A DNA stretch of 46,680 bases, from assembly GCA_018826905.1 (NCBI GenBank), contig JAHJYC010000005.1, forward strand, positions 1 through 46,680, read 5' to 3'. Under the pieces are notes generated by a model. That model was given only the letters and a program-made list of their open reading frames with translations, was not told the origin of the DNA and made no database searches. The stretch comes from Patescibacteria group bacterium (GTDB taxonomy: Bacteria > Patescibacteriota > Minisyncoccia > Phycocordibacterales > Phycocordibacteraceae). Positions 18,205 to 26,713 of this stretch are shown piece after piece. A program made the translations under genes and the position numbers. Numbering within the stretch: the stretch's first letter is position 1; every line of letters starts with the position of its first letter.

Positions 18205-19074
18205 ATGGAGAAAATAGGGTTCATTGGACAGGGGTGGATAGGGAAGCACTATGCCGACGATTTTGAATCGCGGGGTTTTTCTGTTGTGCGGTACGCTCTT
18301 GAGCCTGAGTACGCAGGGAACAAAGAAAAAATAGCAGAGTGCCCGATTGTATTTATTGCAGTTCCTACACCCACCACAGAAGCCGGATTTGATTCTTCTA
18401 TCGTAGAAGCGGTCTTGCTGCTCGTTGGGAAGGGAAATATAGCAGTGCTCAAATCAACCTTGTTGCCCGGCACCACTGAAAGACTGCAGGGGCTTTTTCC
18501 AGACATACTCGTTATTAATTCCCCTGAGTTCTTGCGTGAAGCAAATGCCGCATATGATGCCGCACATCCTGAGCGTAATCTCATTGGGATTCCAAAGGAT
18601 ACTGAAGAGTATAAAGAAGCAGCTGAGCGCGTTCTCGCAGTACTTGCGCCAGCTCCGTATTCCCGGGTTATGTCCGCGCGAGCCGCAGAGCTTACGAAGT
18701 ATGCAGGGAATGTATTTCTTGCGCTTAAGGTGGTGTATGCAAATATGCTGTCTGATCTTGCAACTGAACTAGAGGTTTCGTACGAAGCGGTGCAAGGGGC
18801 GCTCAGTGCTGATCCGCGTATCGGAGCCTCACATCTTTCAGTTATGAGTGCGAGTGGACACTCCAGTATTCCTGGACGTGGCGCAGGAGGGCATTGTTTT
18901 ATAAAGGACCTTGAGGCATTCAGAAGGCTGTATGCGGAAGCAGTGCATGAACAGAAAGGTGAGGAATTCCTAAAGGCATTTGTGCGCAAGAATAATGCCT
19001 ATCTTGTGGATTCAGAGAAGGATCTTGATTTGTTAGCTGGAGTATACGGACCTGAGTATGATCACCTTCCTTGA
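18205..19074 (+). CDS. Short UDP-glucose/UDP-ManNAc dehydrogenase-like protein
   Basis: 289 residues against 390-450 for the family. The N-terminal NAD domain starts KIGFIGQGWIGKHYADD. AVPTPTTEAGFD, KSTLLPGTT, SPEFLREANAAYDA, the helix ELTKYAGNVFLALKVVYAN (with Lys165) and the catalytic Cys231 in GRGAGGHCFIKD are all present, so the four-electron oxidation chemistry of UDP-sugar dehydrogenases looks possible. The C-terminal domain, which normally completes the UDP-sugar site, is missing. There is no sign of a frameshift; the next gene begins inside the last 17 bases. It may use a different substrate or pair with another protein. Confidence 0.82.
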   Translation: MEKIGFIGQGWIGKHYADDFESRGFSVVRYALEPEYAGNKEKIAECPIVFIAVPTPTTEAGFDSSIVEAVLLLVGKGNIAVLKSTLLPGTTERLQGLFPDILVINSPEFLREANAAYDAAHPERNLIGIPKDTEEYKEAAERVLAVLAPAPYSRVMSARAAELTKYAGNVFLALKVVYANMLSDLATELEVSYEAVQGALSADPRIGASHLSVMSASGHSSIPGRGAGGHCFIKDLEAFRRLYAEAVHEQKGEEFLKAFVRKNNAYLVDSEKDLDLLAGVYGPEYDHLP

Positions 19075-19483
19075 TTTTCATAACACAGTTTTCAACTCTG
19101 CTGCGTACGATGCAGCGGTACGATCTGGAGAGACGAGTCCCGAGCTCTCCCAATTTGTATATCCAGATGCAGTGCAGACACTAAAGTCTCTTGAGAACAA
19201 TGGAGTTGTTATAACTTCAGCGCCTGCTGAGTTTGTAAAAGCAGCACTCGCACATATTCCACGCATTACCTTTCTTGCAACAGAGGGGAAGTCTAAAGCA
19301 GAGTACCTTGCTTTGTGGCCCGGGTATTACGGGCAAGAAGCCGTTTTTGTAGATGATAGTGTCGCAGATCTTTTAGAGGTTTCTCAGAAGTATCCTGCAC
19401 TCGAGTGTATTGAGATGAGAAGAGACGGGTTGTCGGGAGAGGGTTCGTTTAAAGTTGTTACGTCGCTTTCACAACTTCCATGA
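19058..19483 (+). CDS. HAD-like protein with DxHxT motif
   Basis: 141 residues. It begins FLDFHNTVF, matching HAD motif I (DxDxT) except that the second Asp is His. ITSAP (~52) could be motif II, a Lys lies at residue ~79, and FVDDSVADLLEV (~105) fits motif IV. This is a minimal HAD fold without a cap domain. In HAD phosphatases the second Asp is the general acid/base, so a His there may mean changed activity. It overlaps the upstream dehydrogenase by 17 bases and the downstream glycosyltransferase by four, and is probably part of sugar-phosphate metabolism in this locus, which is inference. Confidence 0.7.
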   Translation: MITFLDFHNTVFNSAAYDAAVRSGETSPELSQFVYPDAVQTLKSLENNGVVITSAPAEFVKAALAHIPRITFLATEGKSKAEYLALWPGYYGQEAVFVDDSVADLLEVSQKYPALECIEMRRDGLSGEGSFKVVTSLSQLP

Positions 19484-20535
19484 GGCTCTTGTTCGTTACA
19501 CAGGCAATTGATTTAGACGATCCAGTACTCAGCGTGTACCACGATTGGGTTGCGACGCTTGCGCCTAAGTTTGAATCAGTAGAGGTTATTTGTCTTAAGA
19601 AGGGAAGACAGGAATTGCCTGAGAATGTTCGTGTTCATTCATTAGGAAAAGAGAACGGAGACGGCTCTCGTTTTGGATACAGTGTGAGTTTTATACAGCT
19701 TATATGGAAGCTTCGTAAAGAATACGATTCTGTCTTTGTGCATATGAACCAGGAGTACATTCTTCTTGGAGGATTGATATGGAAGTTTCTACAGAAGCCA
19801 GTGTATCTCTGGAGGAATCATTATGCAGGGTCTGTACTAACAGATATTGCTGCATCATTTTGTACGAAGGTATTTTGTACTTCAAAGAGTTCGTACACAG
19901 CAAAGTATAAGAAGACGGTGTTTATGCCCGTTGGAGTTGATACACAGAGATTTACTCCAGCGTCTGAAATCCGGGAACCGAGATCAATACTATTCTTTGC
20001 CCGTATGGCACCCTCTAAGAGACCGGAACTTTTGCTTGAGGCGTTTTCCAAACTAAGTGAAGAAGGGATTGAGTACACAGCATCTTTCGTTGGCTCGCCT
20101 CTAAAAGAAGACGAGGACTACTATTTGAGTTTAAAGAATAACGCTGAACAAATTGATAGTGCTATTAAATTTAGTCCCGGAGTTACTAATGACAAGGCTC
20201 CAGAGATTTTTCAGAGGCACGAAATCTTTGTTAATTGTTCCCCGCAAGGAATGTTTGACAAGATGTTGTTTGAGGCAAGTGCGTGCGGATCCTTAGTGCT
20301 CACCACAAGTGAAGATTTCGCACAAATTGCTGATAGGAGACTAAACTTTTATAAGGCAAATTCATTAGATTTGTCTTTAGGACTTAAGCAGTTATTGTCA
20401 GCTTCTCCCAAAGAGTTGGATGAGAATAGGAGATCGTTAATGGAAGAGGCAAACAAACAAAGTATGCTTAAACTAAGTGATCAAATCTATCAAGAAATCG
20501 TGCCGCAGCAGAATGGTAGGATTGTAAAAGTATGA
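19480..20535 (+). CDS. Glycosyltransferase family 4
   Basis: 351 residues. GT-B layout: N-terminal LLFVTQAIDLDDPVLSVYHDW, a middle EYILLGGLIWKFLQKPVYLWRNHY patch, then the C-terminal domain with VFMPVGVDTQRFTPA, ILFFARMAPSKRPELLLEAF and a variant EX7E-like region QGMFDKMLFEASACGSLVLTT, in which the first Glu is replaced by Gln. Loss of that Glu may lower or change activity. Four-base overlaps tie it to both neighbours. From here on codons become visibly richer in A and T. Confidence 0.86.
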   Translation: MRLLFVTQAIDLDDPVLSVYHDWVATLAPKFESVEVICLKKGRQELPENVRVHSLGKENGDGSRFGYSVSFIQLIWKLRKEYDSVFVHMNQEYILLGGLIWKFLQKPVYLWRNHYAGSVLTDIAASFCTKVFCTSKSSYTAKYKKTVFMPVGVDTQRFTPASEIREPRSILFFARMAPSKRPELLLEAFSKLSEEGIEYTASFVGSPLKEDEDYYLSLKNNAEQIDSAIKFSPGVTNDKAPEIFQRHEIFVNCSPQGMFDKMLFEASACGSLVLTTSEDFAQIADRRLNFYKANSLDLSLGLKQLLSASPKELDENRRSLMEEANKQSMLKLSDQIYQEIVPQQNGRIVKV

Positions 20536-21236
20536 TTTCAGCCCCAGAAACCAGATTTGAGCCAGTGACAAACTCTCGTGTTTTTAAGCGTATATGCAAG
20601 TCGCTTAATCTTGGAAAGATGAAAGTCTTAGATTTAGGATGCGCATATGGAGAACACCTGGTTCATTTTGGTGAAGGCAGTGCAGGCATCACTACTACAA
20701 CTGAAGAAGTTGAGTTTGGAAAAAAGAAGAATCTTCGCATAGAGTATGGCAACGCAGAAGCACTAGAGCTTACAGATCAGTTTGACGCAATTTGGGCAAA
20801 CAACCTGTTTGAGCATCTCGTTTCTCCGCATGGATTCCTTGTAAAATTGAAGAAACATTCACATCGAGACGCTCTCTTGGTTCTTGGAGTTCCTGTTGTG
20901 CCAAGAATTGCTTCCCTGATGAAACACCCAAAGTTTAGAGGCGCGCTAGCGGTTGCACATATAAACTTTTTTACAAAGGAAACGTTGGTTTTAACTGTTG
21001 AAAGAGCAGGGTGGAGAGTGAAGGAAGTTAGGCCGTATTATTTAGGGAGTAGGTGGTTGGATAGAGTTCTGAGTGTATTCTCGCCGCATCTTTATGTTGT
21101 TGCTCAAAACGATGTAGATTTTAGGTACCATGAGAAAAAGTTGAAGGAATGGAAGGATGAGCCATATTATGCTGACCTACTGGATATAGTGCAAAAGTCT
21201 TCCGAGGGGAATTTAAAAGAAAGCAAGCAAAATTAA
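20532..21236 (+). CDS. Class I SAM-dependent methyltransferase
   Basis: 234 residues. The SAM-binding motif I is KVLDLGCAYGEHL (~32-44), acidic motif II is EYGNAEALEL, and motif IV is FDAIWANNLFEHL, as in Methyltransf_11-type enzymes. The C-terminal part (~140-234) is less conserved. Its position among glycosyltransferases suggests methylation of a sugar or a lipid-linked intermediate. ATGA overlap with the upstream gene, one-base gap to the next. Confidence 0.85.
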   Translation: MISAPETRFEPVTNSRVFKRICKSLNLGKMKVLDLGCAYGEHLVHFGEGSAGITTTTEEVEFGKKKNLRIEYGNAEALELTDQFDAIWANNLFEHLVSPHGFLVKLKKHSHRDALLVLGVPVVPRIASLMKHPKFRGALAVAHINFFTKETLVLTVERAGWRVKEVRPYYLGSRWLDRVLSVFSPHLYVVAQNDVDFRYHEKKLKEWKDEPYYADLLDIVQKSSEGNLKESKQN

Positions 21237-21237
21237 A

Positions 21238-22062
21238 ATGAACACTTTTATGCGACCAATGTCTTTACGTTTTCTAATGTTGCTTGTGCCACTAAGAATC
21301 GGCATTTCTCTTGGAGGACCTTTTTGGTCAGTAAATAGGATTGTACTTGTTGTAAAAGCTTACAAGTTTCTAATTAGTATTGCTCTCAAGAGACCAATTG
21401 CGACAGAGGTTGAGCTTGAATACCTTTCTAAAAAGTTCAGATTAGTACTAAGAAGCTCAGTAGAATTAGCTCTAATCAGAGAAATATTTCTAGATGATGA
21501 GTATAAACATGAGACAGTACAGGACGCGGAGACCATCTTTGACGTAGGAGCAAATATTGGGATGGCAAGTATATATTTTGCTTGTATTTATCCAGACGCA
21601 AAGATTTATGCTTTTGAGCCTGATCCGCAAGTATTTGCCCGATTGAAGGATCAGGTAAGTTCTTTTGAAAACATTATACCGATGCAAATGGCACTGGGAG
21701 GAACTGATGGCACTAGAAATTTCTACATTCACCCAGAAAGTATTCTTTCGGGCTCATTGATTGAGAGGGTGGGAGGGCAGCAGCAAGTGACAGTGCCTTC
21801 TCGTAAAATTAGTACGCTTGTGGAGGAACTTGAATTAGGCAATGTTGATTTGCTCAAATTTGATATAGAGGGAGGAGAGCGCGAGCTATTTGAGAATGAA
21901 GAGGATAGGAAGTGTGTAGCTAATTTGGTGGGAGAAGTTCACCTGGATATTCTCAATTGCACCAAAGAGGAGTTTGAGGGGCTATTTCCAGAATTCAACA
22001 CCGTATACACGCGCCGGATAAATGATAGAAGGTATCTCTTTACCGGAGTTAAAAAAGTCTAG
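21238..22062 (+). CDS. FkbM-family methyltransferase
   Basis: 274 residues. An N-terminal hydrophobic part (~8-45) is followed by the FkbM domain: TIFDVGANIGMASIYFA (~97-113, SAM binding), IYAFEPDPQVFARLK (~121), MALGGTDGTRNFYI, and LLKFDIEGGERELFE (~203). FkbM enzymes O-methylate sugars and other natural-product groups. The protein lies in a methyltransferase-methyltransferase-glycosyltransferase run, so modification of the surface glycan is the likely role. AT-rich and without a Shine-Dalgarno site. Confidence 0.9.
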   Translation: MNTFMRPMSLRFLMLLVPLRIGISLGGPFWSVNRIVLVVKAYKFLISIALKRPIATEVELEYLSKKFRLVLRSSVELALIREIFLDDEYKHETVQDAETIFDVGANIGMASIYFACIYPDAKIYAFEPDPQVFARLKDQVSSFENIIPMQMALGGTDGTRNFYIHPESILSGSLIERVGGQQQVTVPSRKISTLVEELELGNVDLLKFDIEGGERELFENEEDRKCVANLVGEVHLDILNCTKEEFEGLFPEFNTVYTRRINDRRYLFTGVKKV

Positions 22063-22064
22063 AA

Positions 22065-23171
22065 ATGGAGTCTAGAGAAAAAAATCAAAATCTTAAGCCA
22101 AAAGTCCTGTTTTTATACCTTGGAGCAAGCCGCAGAAAGCTTTTAGGGAAAGTACAGGACAAAACAGAACCTGACTCGCAGTTCAGAGGCTACCTGCAGA
22201 TGAAGGAGCGCGAAGATATGTCAGTTGAGTTTTTAGACATGTATGAGGAAGTTAATCTTCCGGTTTGGTTAATAAGAATTCTGCCATTTCAACTAATCCC
22301 GCTGCTTCATTTGCCGAAGGTATTGTCCTTTGACTACCTTATTGCAAGCGACGCTCTTTTCTTAGCAACTGCTGTAGATGTTGCAAATAAGTTTCGTCTC
22401 AGAACAACCAAGTGGATCTTTGTAGGCATAAATATTGACGTTATGCTCAGGAGACACGCACATAACCCATTTAGGAAATGGTTACTTACTAGAACTTGGA
22501 AGAAGGTGTGGCGTATAGCCTATCTTGAAAGAAATCAAAAACAGACACTGCTGTCTGTTGGTATTCCTGAAGAGCGCATGACCTATATGCCCCTGGGCAT
22601 AGATACTGATTTCTTTACTAAGGATAAAAGGCTTACGGAAGGCGAGTTTGTCTTGAGTGTCGGTAGAGATTTAGGTAGAGACTTTGAGACATTATTTTCT
22701 GCAGCTGCGTTAGTGCCTTATAGATTTGTTGTTGCAACTGCACCTAAGAATTTGCCGGAGGGGATTGAAATACCACCAAACGTAGAGATACTTTTTGATA
22801 TAGATATAACTGAGATTAACTCGCTATACGAGCGCGCACGCATGGTGTGTCTTGTCCTCAAGGGAGAGGAAACAACAGAGGGTTCAGACTGTACAGGACA
22901 GACGGTTATCCTTGAGGCGCTTGCGGCTGGTCAGGCAGTTATTGCTTCTGATAGAAGATGGCTAAGGAGTTATTTTGAGCCAGGAAAAGACTATGTACCA
23001 GTTCCAATTGGATCCGTTGAGGCGCTTGCTGATTCAATAACTGAACTCTGGAATAATGAAGCAAAACGAAGAAGTCTAGGTCAGGCCGGGATAGCAAAAG
23101 TCAGGTCACTGTACCGGACTGAAGGAATGGCTGCAGTACTAGTCAACTTGATCAAAAGAGACCAATATTAG
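22065..23171 (+). CDS. Glycosyltransferase family 4-like
   Basis: 368 residues starting 2 bases after the FkbM stop. The N-terminal half is divergent (KPKVLFLYLGASRRKLLGKV), with a WLIRILPFQLIPLLHL patch that may lie on the membrane. The C-terminal half is GT4-like: MPLGIDTDFFTKD, FVLSVGRDLGRDFETLFSAA, MVCLVLKGEETTEGSDCTGQTVILEALAAGQAVIAS and AGIAKVRSLYRTEGMA. Donor and acceptor are unknown. Confidence 0.85.
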   Translation: MESREKNQNLKPKVLFLYLGASRRKLLGKVQDKTEPDSQFRGYLQMKEREDMSVEFLDMYEEVNLPVWLIRILPFQLIPLLHLPKVLSFDYLIASDALFLATAVDVANKFRLRTTKWIFVGINIDVMLRRHAHNPFRKWLLTRTWKKVWRIAYLERNQKQTLLSVGIPEERMTYMPLGIDTDFFTKDKRLTEGEFVLSVGRDLGRDFETLFSAAALVPYRFVVATAPKNLPEGIEIPPNVEILFDIDITEINSLYERARMVCLVLKGEETTEGSDCTGQTVILEALAAGQAVIASDRRWLRSYFEPGKDYVPVPIGSVEALADSITELWNNEAKRRSLGQAGIAKVRSLYRTEGMAAVLVNLIKRDQY

Positions 23172-23174
23172 TGT

Positions 23175-24107
23175 ATGAAGAAGATACTAGTTACCGGTGC
23201 TGGAGGATTCGTAGGCGTGGCTTTAGTAAGAGTGCTAGAGAGAGCGGGCAGTGAGGTGCATGTAACTGTTAGAAAGACTCCAGATAAAACTTTTACCAAA
23301 TGGTCAGACAAAGTTTCCATACATAAAATTGATCTGCTTGATAAAAACCAAGTCGGCAGTCTGTTTAAAAGAATAAGGCCAGATGTTGTCTATCATCTTG
23401 CTGCAGTTCTCCCCAAAAACGGAGATGGCACAACTTTAACAGAGTTATATGGCGCTAATGTGCTGATAGTTCAAAATGTTCTTGACGCGGTTGCCGATAG
23501 CTCTATTGAAGCTGCTGTATTTATGGGTAGCTGTTTAGAGTATGGACCAAGTACAGAAAGCTCTGTGGAAAGTGACAGATGTCACCCGGAAAGCCCTTAT
23601 GGAATTACTAAGTTGTCAGGAACCTTGTTAGCTCAAGCAGCAGCAAAGAATCAGAATCTACCCATAATTGTCTGCAGACTTTTTACACCCTTTGGCCCTG
23701 GGTCAAGACCTGGCCGTTTTGTAACTGAGGTTTTTGAGAAGGCAAAAACAAATCAACCTATCTTGTTGCCTAGTAAACTAGTTTCTAGAGATTTTATTTA
23801 TATTAACGACGTAGTACGTTTTCTTGTTTCAGCACCTCAGGAGTTAAGTGAAGAAAAGATAGGGAATGTTTTTAACCTCGGGAGTGGTAAATCTGAGACC
23901 CTCTTAAATTTCACAAAACTAGTTTTTGAAGAATTTAAAGCATCAGCTGAAATAAACTTTGATACAAACAGTACAAGTATTCAAGATACGGGTCTTTGGC
24001 AGGCGAGTATGGAGAAAACTACAGCTAACTTTAGTTGGCGCCCAGCATATACTTTGGAAGAGGGAATACAAGAGACAGCTAGACTTTTTCCTCAGATGGA
24101 AGGTTGA
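23175..24107 (+). CDS. NAD-dependent epimerase/dehydratase family protein
   Basis: 310 residues, extended short-chain dehydrogenase. The cofactor motif is ILVTGAGGFVGVALVRVL (4-21); MGSCLEYG (~116) and SPYGITK (~136-142, the YxxxK pair) form the active site; RDFIYINDVVRF and NLGSGK follow. The family includes 4-epimerases, 4-reductases and 4,6-dehydratases of nucleotide sugars. Because an RfbH-like 3-dehydratase lies in the same locus, a 4-reductase of the paratose/abequose synthase type is one possibility, but that is inference. Its 3' end overlaps the convergent flippase gene by 29 bases. Confidence 0.88.
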   Translation: MKKILVTGAGGFVGVALVRVLERAGSEVHVTVRKTPDKTFTKWSDKVSIHKIDLLDKNQVGSLFKRIRPDVVYHLAAVLPKNGDGTTLTELYGANVLIVQNVLDAVADSSIEAAVFMGSCLEYGPSTESSVESDRCHPESPYGITKLSGTLLAQAAAKNQNLPIIVCRLFTPFGPGSRPGRFVTEVFEKAKTNQPILLPSKLVSRDFIYINDVVRFLVSAPQELSEEKIGNVFNLGSGKSETLLNFTKLVFEEFKASAEINFDTNSTSIQDTGLWQASMEKTTANFSWRPAYTLEEGIQETARLFPQMEG

Positions 24108-25383
24108 TAGAAGGAATGCTCTTCCTCTTGAAAAATAGGAAAATTGAAATAAACAGAGCAATCTGACTGCTGACCACTTTGCCAACAATAAGACCAGTGA
24201 GCCCCCAGAAAAATATGCCAATCAACTGCAGCACAGTTTGAATTACTCCTGAGCTAATATTGAATATATACAATTCCCTCAGGCGCTCCTTAGCCATCAG
24301 TGCTGTAGTAACGAGTCCGGTTCCCAGACTAAGTATGATAAGTGCATACAGTTTTGAGTACGGAATTGCCTCTGTATATTTCGGAAAGAGATAAGTAAAT
24401 ATATAGGGAGCCAAGAGAAAATAAGCAATCGTTAAAAACAAGGAAACACAAAACACCTGAATAATTTTCCTTTTCAAGGAGATTCCAAAGGAGGCACTCT
24501 CATTAAGAGAAAATTTGGGCAAAGCCGCGGCTGGTAAAAATTTCATGAGTTTTCCCACCTGATCAGGTATAGCGGTAGAAAAGCTATAGATAGCAAGACC
24601 AGCAGCCCCCAAGAAATGGAAAGCGAGAAGATTATCAAGACTTCCCAGAATAATGAGCGGTATATTCATCAAGCTCAAGTGGGTTCCATAGCGAGTTACT
24701 CCCGGTTCGCTTGCGGCTATGTTGTCCACTCTTTTGAGTGTTCGCTTATAGGCCACATACGAAACAATCGTACCCAGCACCATATTCACAAAAAGGATGG
24801 GCAGCGCTTCTTTAAAGTAGACTGCACTAAGCCCTATTCCTGCGTAATAAGGAACGTTTCCAGCAAAGTTATAAAGAAATGCTCTCCGTACATCCAGCTT
24901 CCCAGTGAGGAAGGCTGCGTAGGTATTAAATGAATTTACTAGGGGAATCGCTATGCTCATTATGAGAACACCAATTGAGATAGCGAAATTTCCTGAGATA
25001 GCAAAATAAATAGAAAACCCAACTCCAAATACAAACGGTATCAGACCTAGTAAGAGTTGGTATCGCACGGCAGCGTACAGACTTCCGCTGTACCCTCTAG
25101 CAACTGAGCGGGTAACAGCAGTGTTCATCCCAGTTAGCGTAAGTGCATTAATAAACACGGACAGGGTCAGTAAATACTGATACATCCCGTATTCTTCAGG
25201 CGATAAAAAATGGCCAAAGATTACATAAAGAACCAGGCCGAAGAGTGAAGAGGTTGCTACGCCTGCATTGCCCCAAAACCCAGTTCGTAGCAAATAGAAC
25301 ATATCTGTTTTGAAGTACTTTTCACTCCATTTAAGTAGTGAAAAGAGTTGTGTGGAGGGGGTGTTTCTCATGCTGTACTTCAT
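24079..25383 (-). CDS. Wzx-like polysaccharide flippase
   Basis: 434 residues, almost entirely hydrophobic segments, with about 12 predicted membrane helices. The start GFWGNAGVATSSLFGLVLYVIFGHFLSPEEYGMYQYLLTL is typical of the Wzx/RfbX oligosaccharide flippase family of the MOP superfamily, which moves lipid-linked sugar units across the cytoplasmic membrane. It is the only minus-strand gene in the glycan locus, convergent with the epimerase (29-base overlap) and divergent from the aminotransferase-fold gene. Start uncertain: ATG at 25383 or at 25371, the latter better placed relative to TAGTAT on this strand. Confidence 0.9.
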   Translation of the reverse strand: MKYSMRNTPSTQLFSLLKWSEKYFKTDMFYLLRTGFWGNAGVATSSLFGLVLYVIFGHFLSPEEYGMYQYLLTLSVFINALTLTGMNTAVTRSVARGYSGSLYAAVRYQLLLGLIPFVFGVGFSIYFAISGNFAISIGVLIMSIAIPLVNSFNTYAAFLTGKLDVRRAFLYNFAGNVPYYAGIGLSAVYFKEALPILFVNMVLGTIVSYVAYKRTLKRVDNIAASEPGVTRYGTHLSLMNIPLIILGSLDNLLAFHFLGAAGLAIYSFSTAIPDQVGKLMKFLPAAALPKFSLNESASFGISLKRKIIQVFCVSLFLTIAYFLLAPYIFTYLFPKYTEAIPYSKLYALIILSLGTGLVTTALMAKERLRELYIFNISSGVIQTVLQLIGIFFWGLTGLIVGKVVSSQIALFISIFLFFKRKSIPSINLPSEEKV

Positions 25384-25412
25384 AATACTATGCGGCAGCT
25401 CACTAAGGTTAC
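25384..25412. promoter_or_regulatory. Overlapping divergent promoters
   Basis: The 29-base gap between divergent genes contains ATAATACTAT. It reads TACTAT on the plus strand and TAGTAT on the minus strand, so one short element could supply the -10 box for both directions. Only one direction may fire at a time. Confidence 0.45.
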
Positions 25413-26711
25413 ATGGCCCAATCCACGGGGAAGGGTGGTTTGATGAGGAATTTTCTACGTGCTACTCTGAGACAAATTAAACACATACTCATGGCTTCAA
25501 AGAAAACAATACGTGTTCCTTATGCGCAGGCAGTATATGGGAAGGAAGAAGTCGGGGCAGTCCTCAAAGTACTAAAGAATCCATTAAAACTTGCTCCTGG
25601 GGCAGGCGTAGCAAGTTTTGAGGAGAAAATTGCGAAGATATTTGGGAAGGAAGAGGGAATATTTGTTAATTCGGGATCTTCTGCAAACCTTGTCGCTCTA
25701 GAGGCACTGGATCTTAAGCCAGGATCTGAAGTCATAACGCCTGTTTTAACATTTGGAACAACGGTCGCCCCTCTTCTACAAAAAGGACTGGTCCCTGTGT
25801 TTGTTGATGTGACTGAAGGTACCTATTTGTGTGATGTGGACCAGATTGAAAAAGCAATAACTAGTAAGACAAAGGCGTTGATGATTCCATCTTTGCTAGG
25901 GAATATTCCTGATCTTGAGCGTCTCCAAAAAATAGCAAAGAAGCACAATTTGTATTTAATAGACGATTCCTGTGACACGTTAGGAGCCACTTTTGCAGGA
26001 AAGCCAACGGGTGCATATTCGGATGTCTCTACGACAAGCTTCTATGCTTCTCATATTATTACGGCAGCAGCAACAGGGGGAATGGCATGTTTCAAAGATA
26101 AGAAGCTAGCAAGGCGCGCTCGCATTATTGCTGCGTGGGGGAGAGAGTCAACGATGTTCGGAACTCACGAGGATTCAGAAGATATACGTAAAAGATTCTC
26201 CGGATCTCTTGCTGGAGAGACATACGATGCCAAGTTCCTTTTCACTGAGATTGGATACAACTTTCAGTCAACAGAGCTTTCGGCTGCTTTTGGATTGGAG
26301 CAGCTGAAAAAACTTAAACTTTTCAGTAAAAGGAGAAAGGACAGATTTAATGAGTTGTATGCTTTTGCAAAGGAGTACGAGCAGTTTTTCATACTGCCAA
26401 AGCAAGACAAAAGAACTAAAACAAACTGGCTCGCCTTCCCGTTGACATTAAAAGATACTGCACCCTTCACAAGATTGGACATCACTAAGTATCTGGAAGA
26501 AAACAATATACAGACAAGGCCAATTTTTACTGGCACCATCCTTGCGCAACCTGCTTTTAAAAACATACGACATAGAAAGGCTGTAAAAAGTTTCCCAGTG
26601 TCAGATCACGTTATGAGAAACGGATTTCTCATTGGGGCACATCACGGACTGACAGATGCACAAGTGAAGTATCTAAAGGTCACTTTGAGGAAGTTCCTAA
26701 ATGAATTTTAG
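25413..26711 (+). CDS. RfbH/ColD-like sugar 3-dehydratase (DegT fold)
   Basis: 432 residues from the first ATG; starts at 25443 or 25491 are possible, since the fold begins at about residue 34 (RVPYAQAVYGKEEV). The fold is that of the DegT/DnrJ/EryC1/StrS aminotransferases, with GSSANLVALEAL (~88), LIDDSCDTLGA (~182, cofactor Asp) and SFYASHIITAAATGG (209-223). Where aminotransferases have the PLP lysine, this protein has His214, the hallmark of the PMP-dependent 3-dehydratases RfbH (E1) and ColD, which remove the C3 hydroxyl of 4-keto-6-deoxysugars. The cysteine cluster that holds the 2Fe-2S centre in RfbH is absent; that region reads RIIAAWGRESTMFGTHED. So a ColD-like mechanism is more likely. 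It precedes rmlB by 2 bases. Confidence 0.85.
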   Translation: MAQSTGKGGLMRNFLRATLRQIKHILMASKKTIRVPYAQAVYGKEEVGAVLKVLKNPLKLAPGAGVASFEEKIAKIFGKEEGIFVNSGSSANLVALEALDLKPGSEVITPVLTFGTTVAPLLQKGLVPVFVDVTEGTYLCDVDQIEKAITSKTKALMIPSLLGNIPDLERLQKIAKKHNLYLIDDSCDTLGATFAGKPTGAYSDVSTTSFYASHIITAAATGGMACFKDKKLARRARIIAAWGRESTMFGTHEDSEDIRKRFSGSLAGETYDAKFLFTEIGYNFQSTELSAAFGLEQLKKLKLFSKRRKDRFNELYAFAKEYEQFFILPKQDKRTKTNWLAFPLTLKDTAPFTRLDITKYLEENNIQTRPIFTGTILAQPAFKNIRHRKAVKSFPVSDHVMRNGFLIGAHHGLTDAQVKYLKVTLRKFLNEF

Positions 26712-26713
26712 TT

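Noticed and set aside
18205-19074. Frameshift or truncation by error in the dehydrogenase-like gene
   Set aside because: The frame is intact to a stop, and the next gene starts inside its end; no remnant of the missing domain is visible in other frames.
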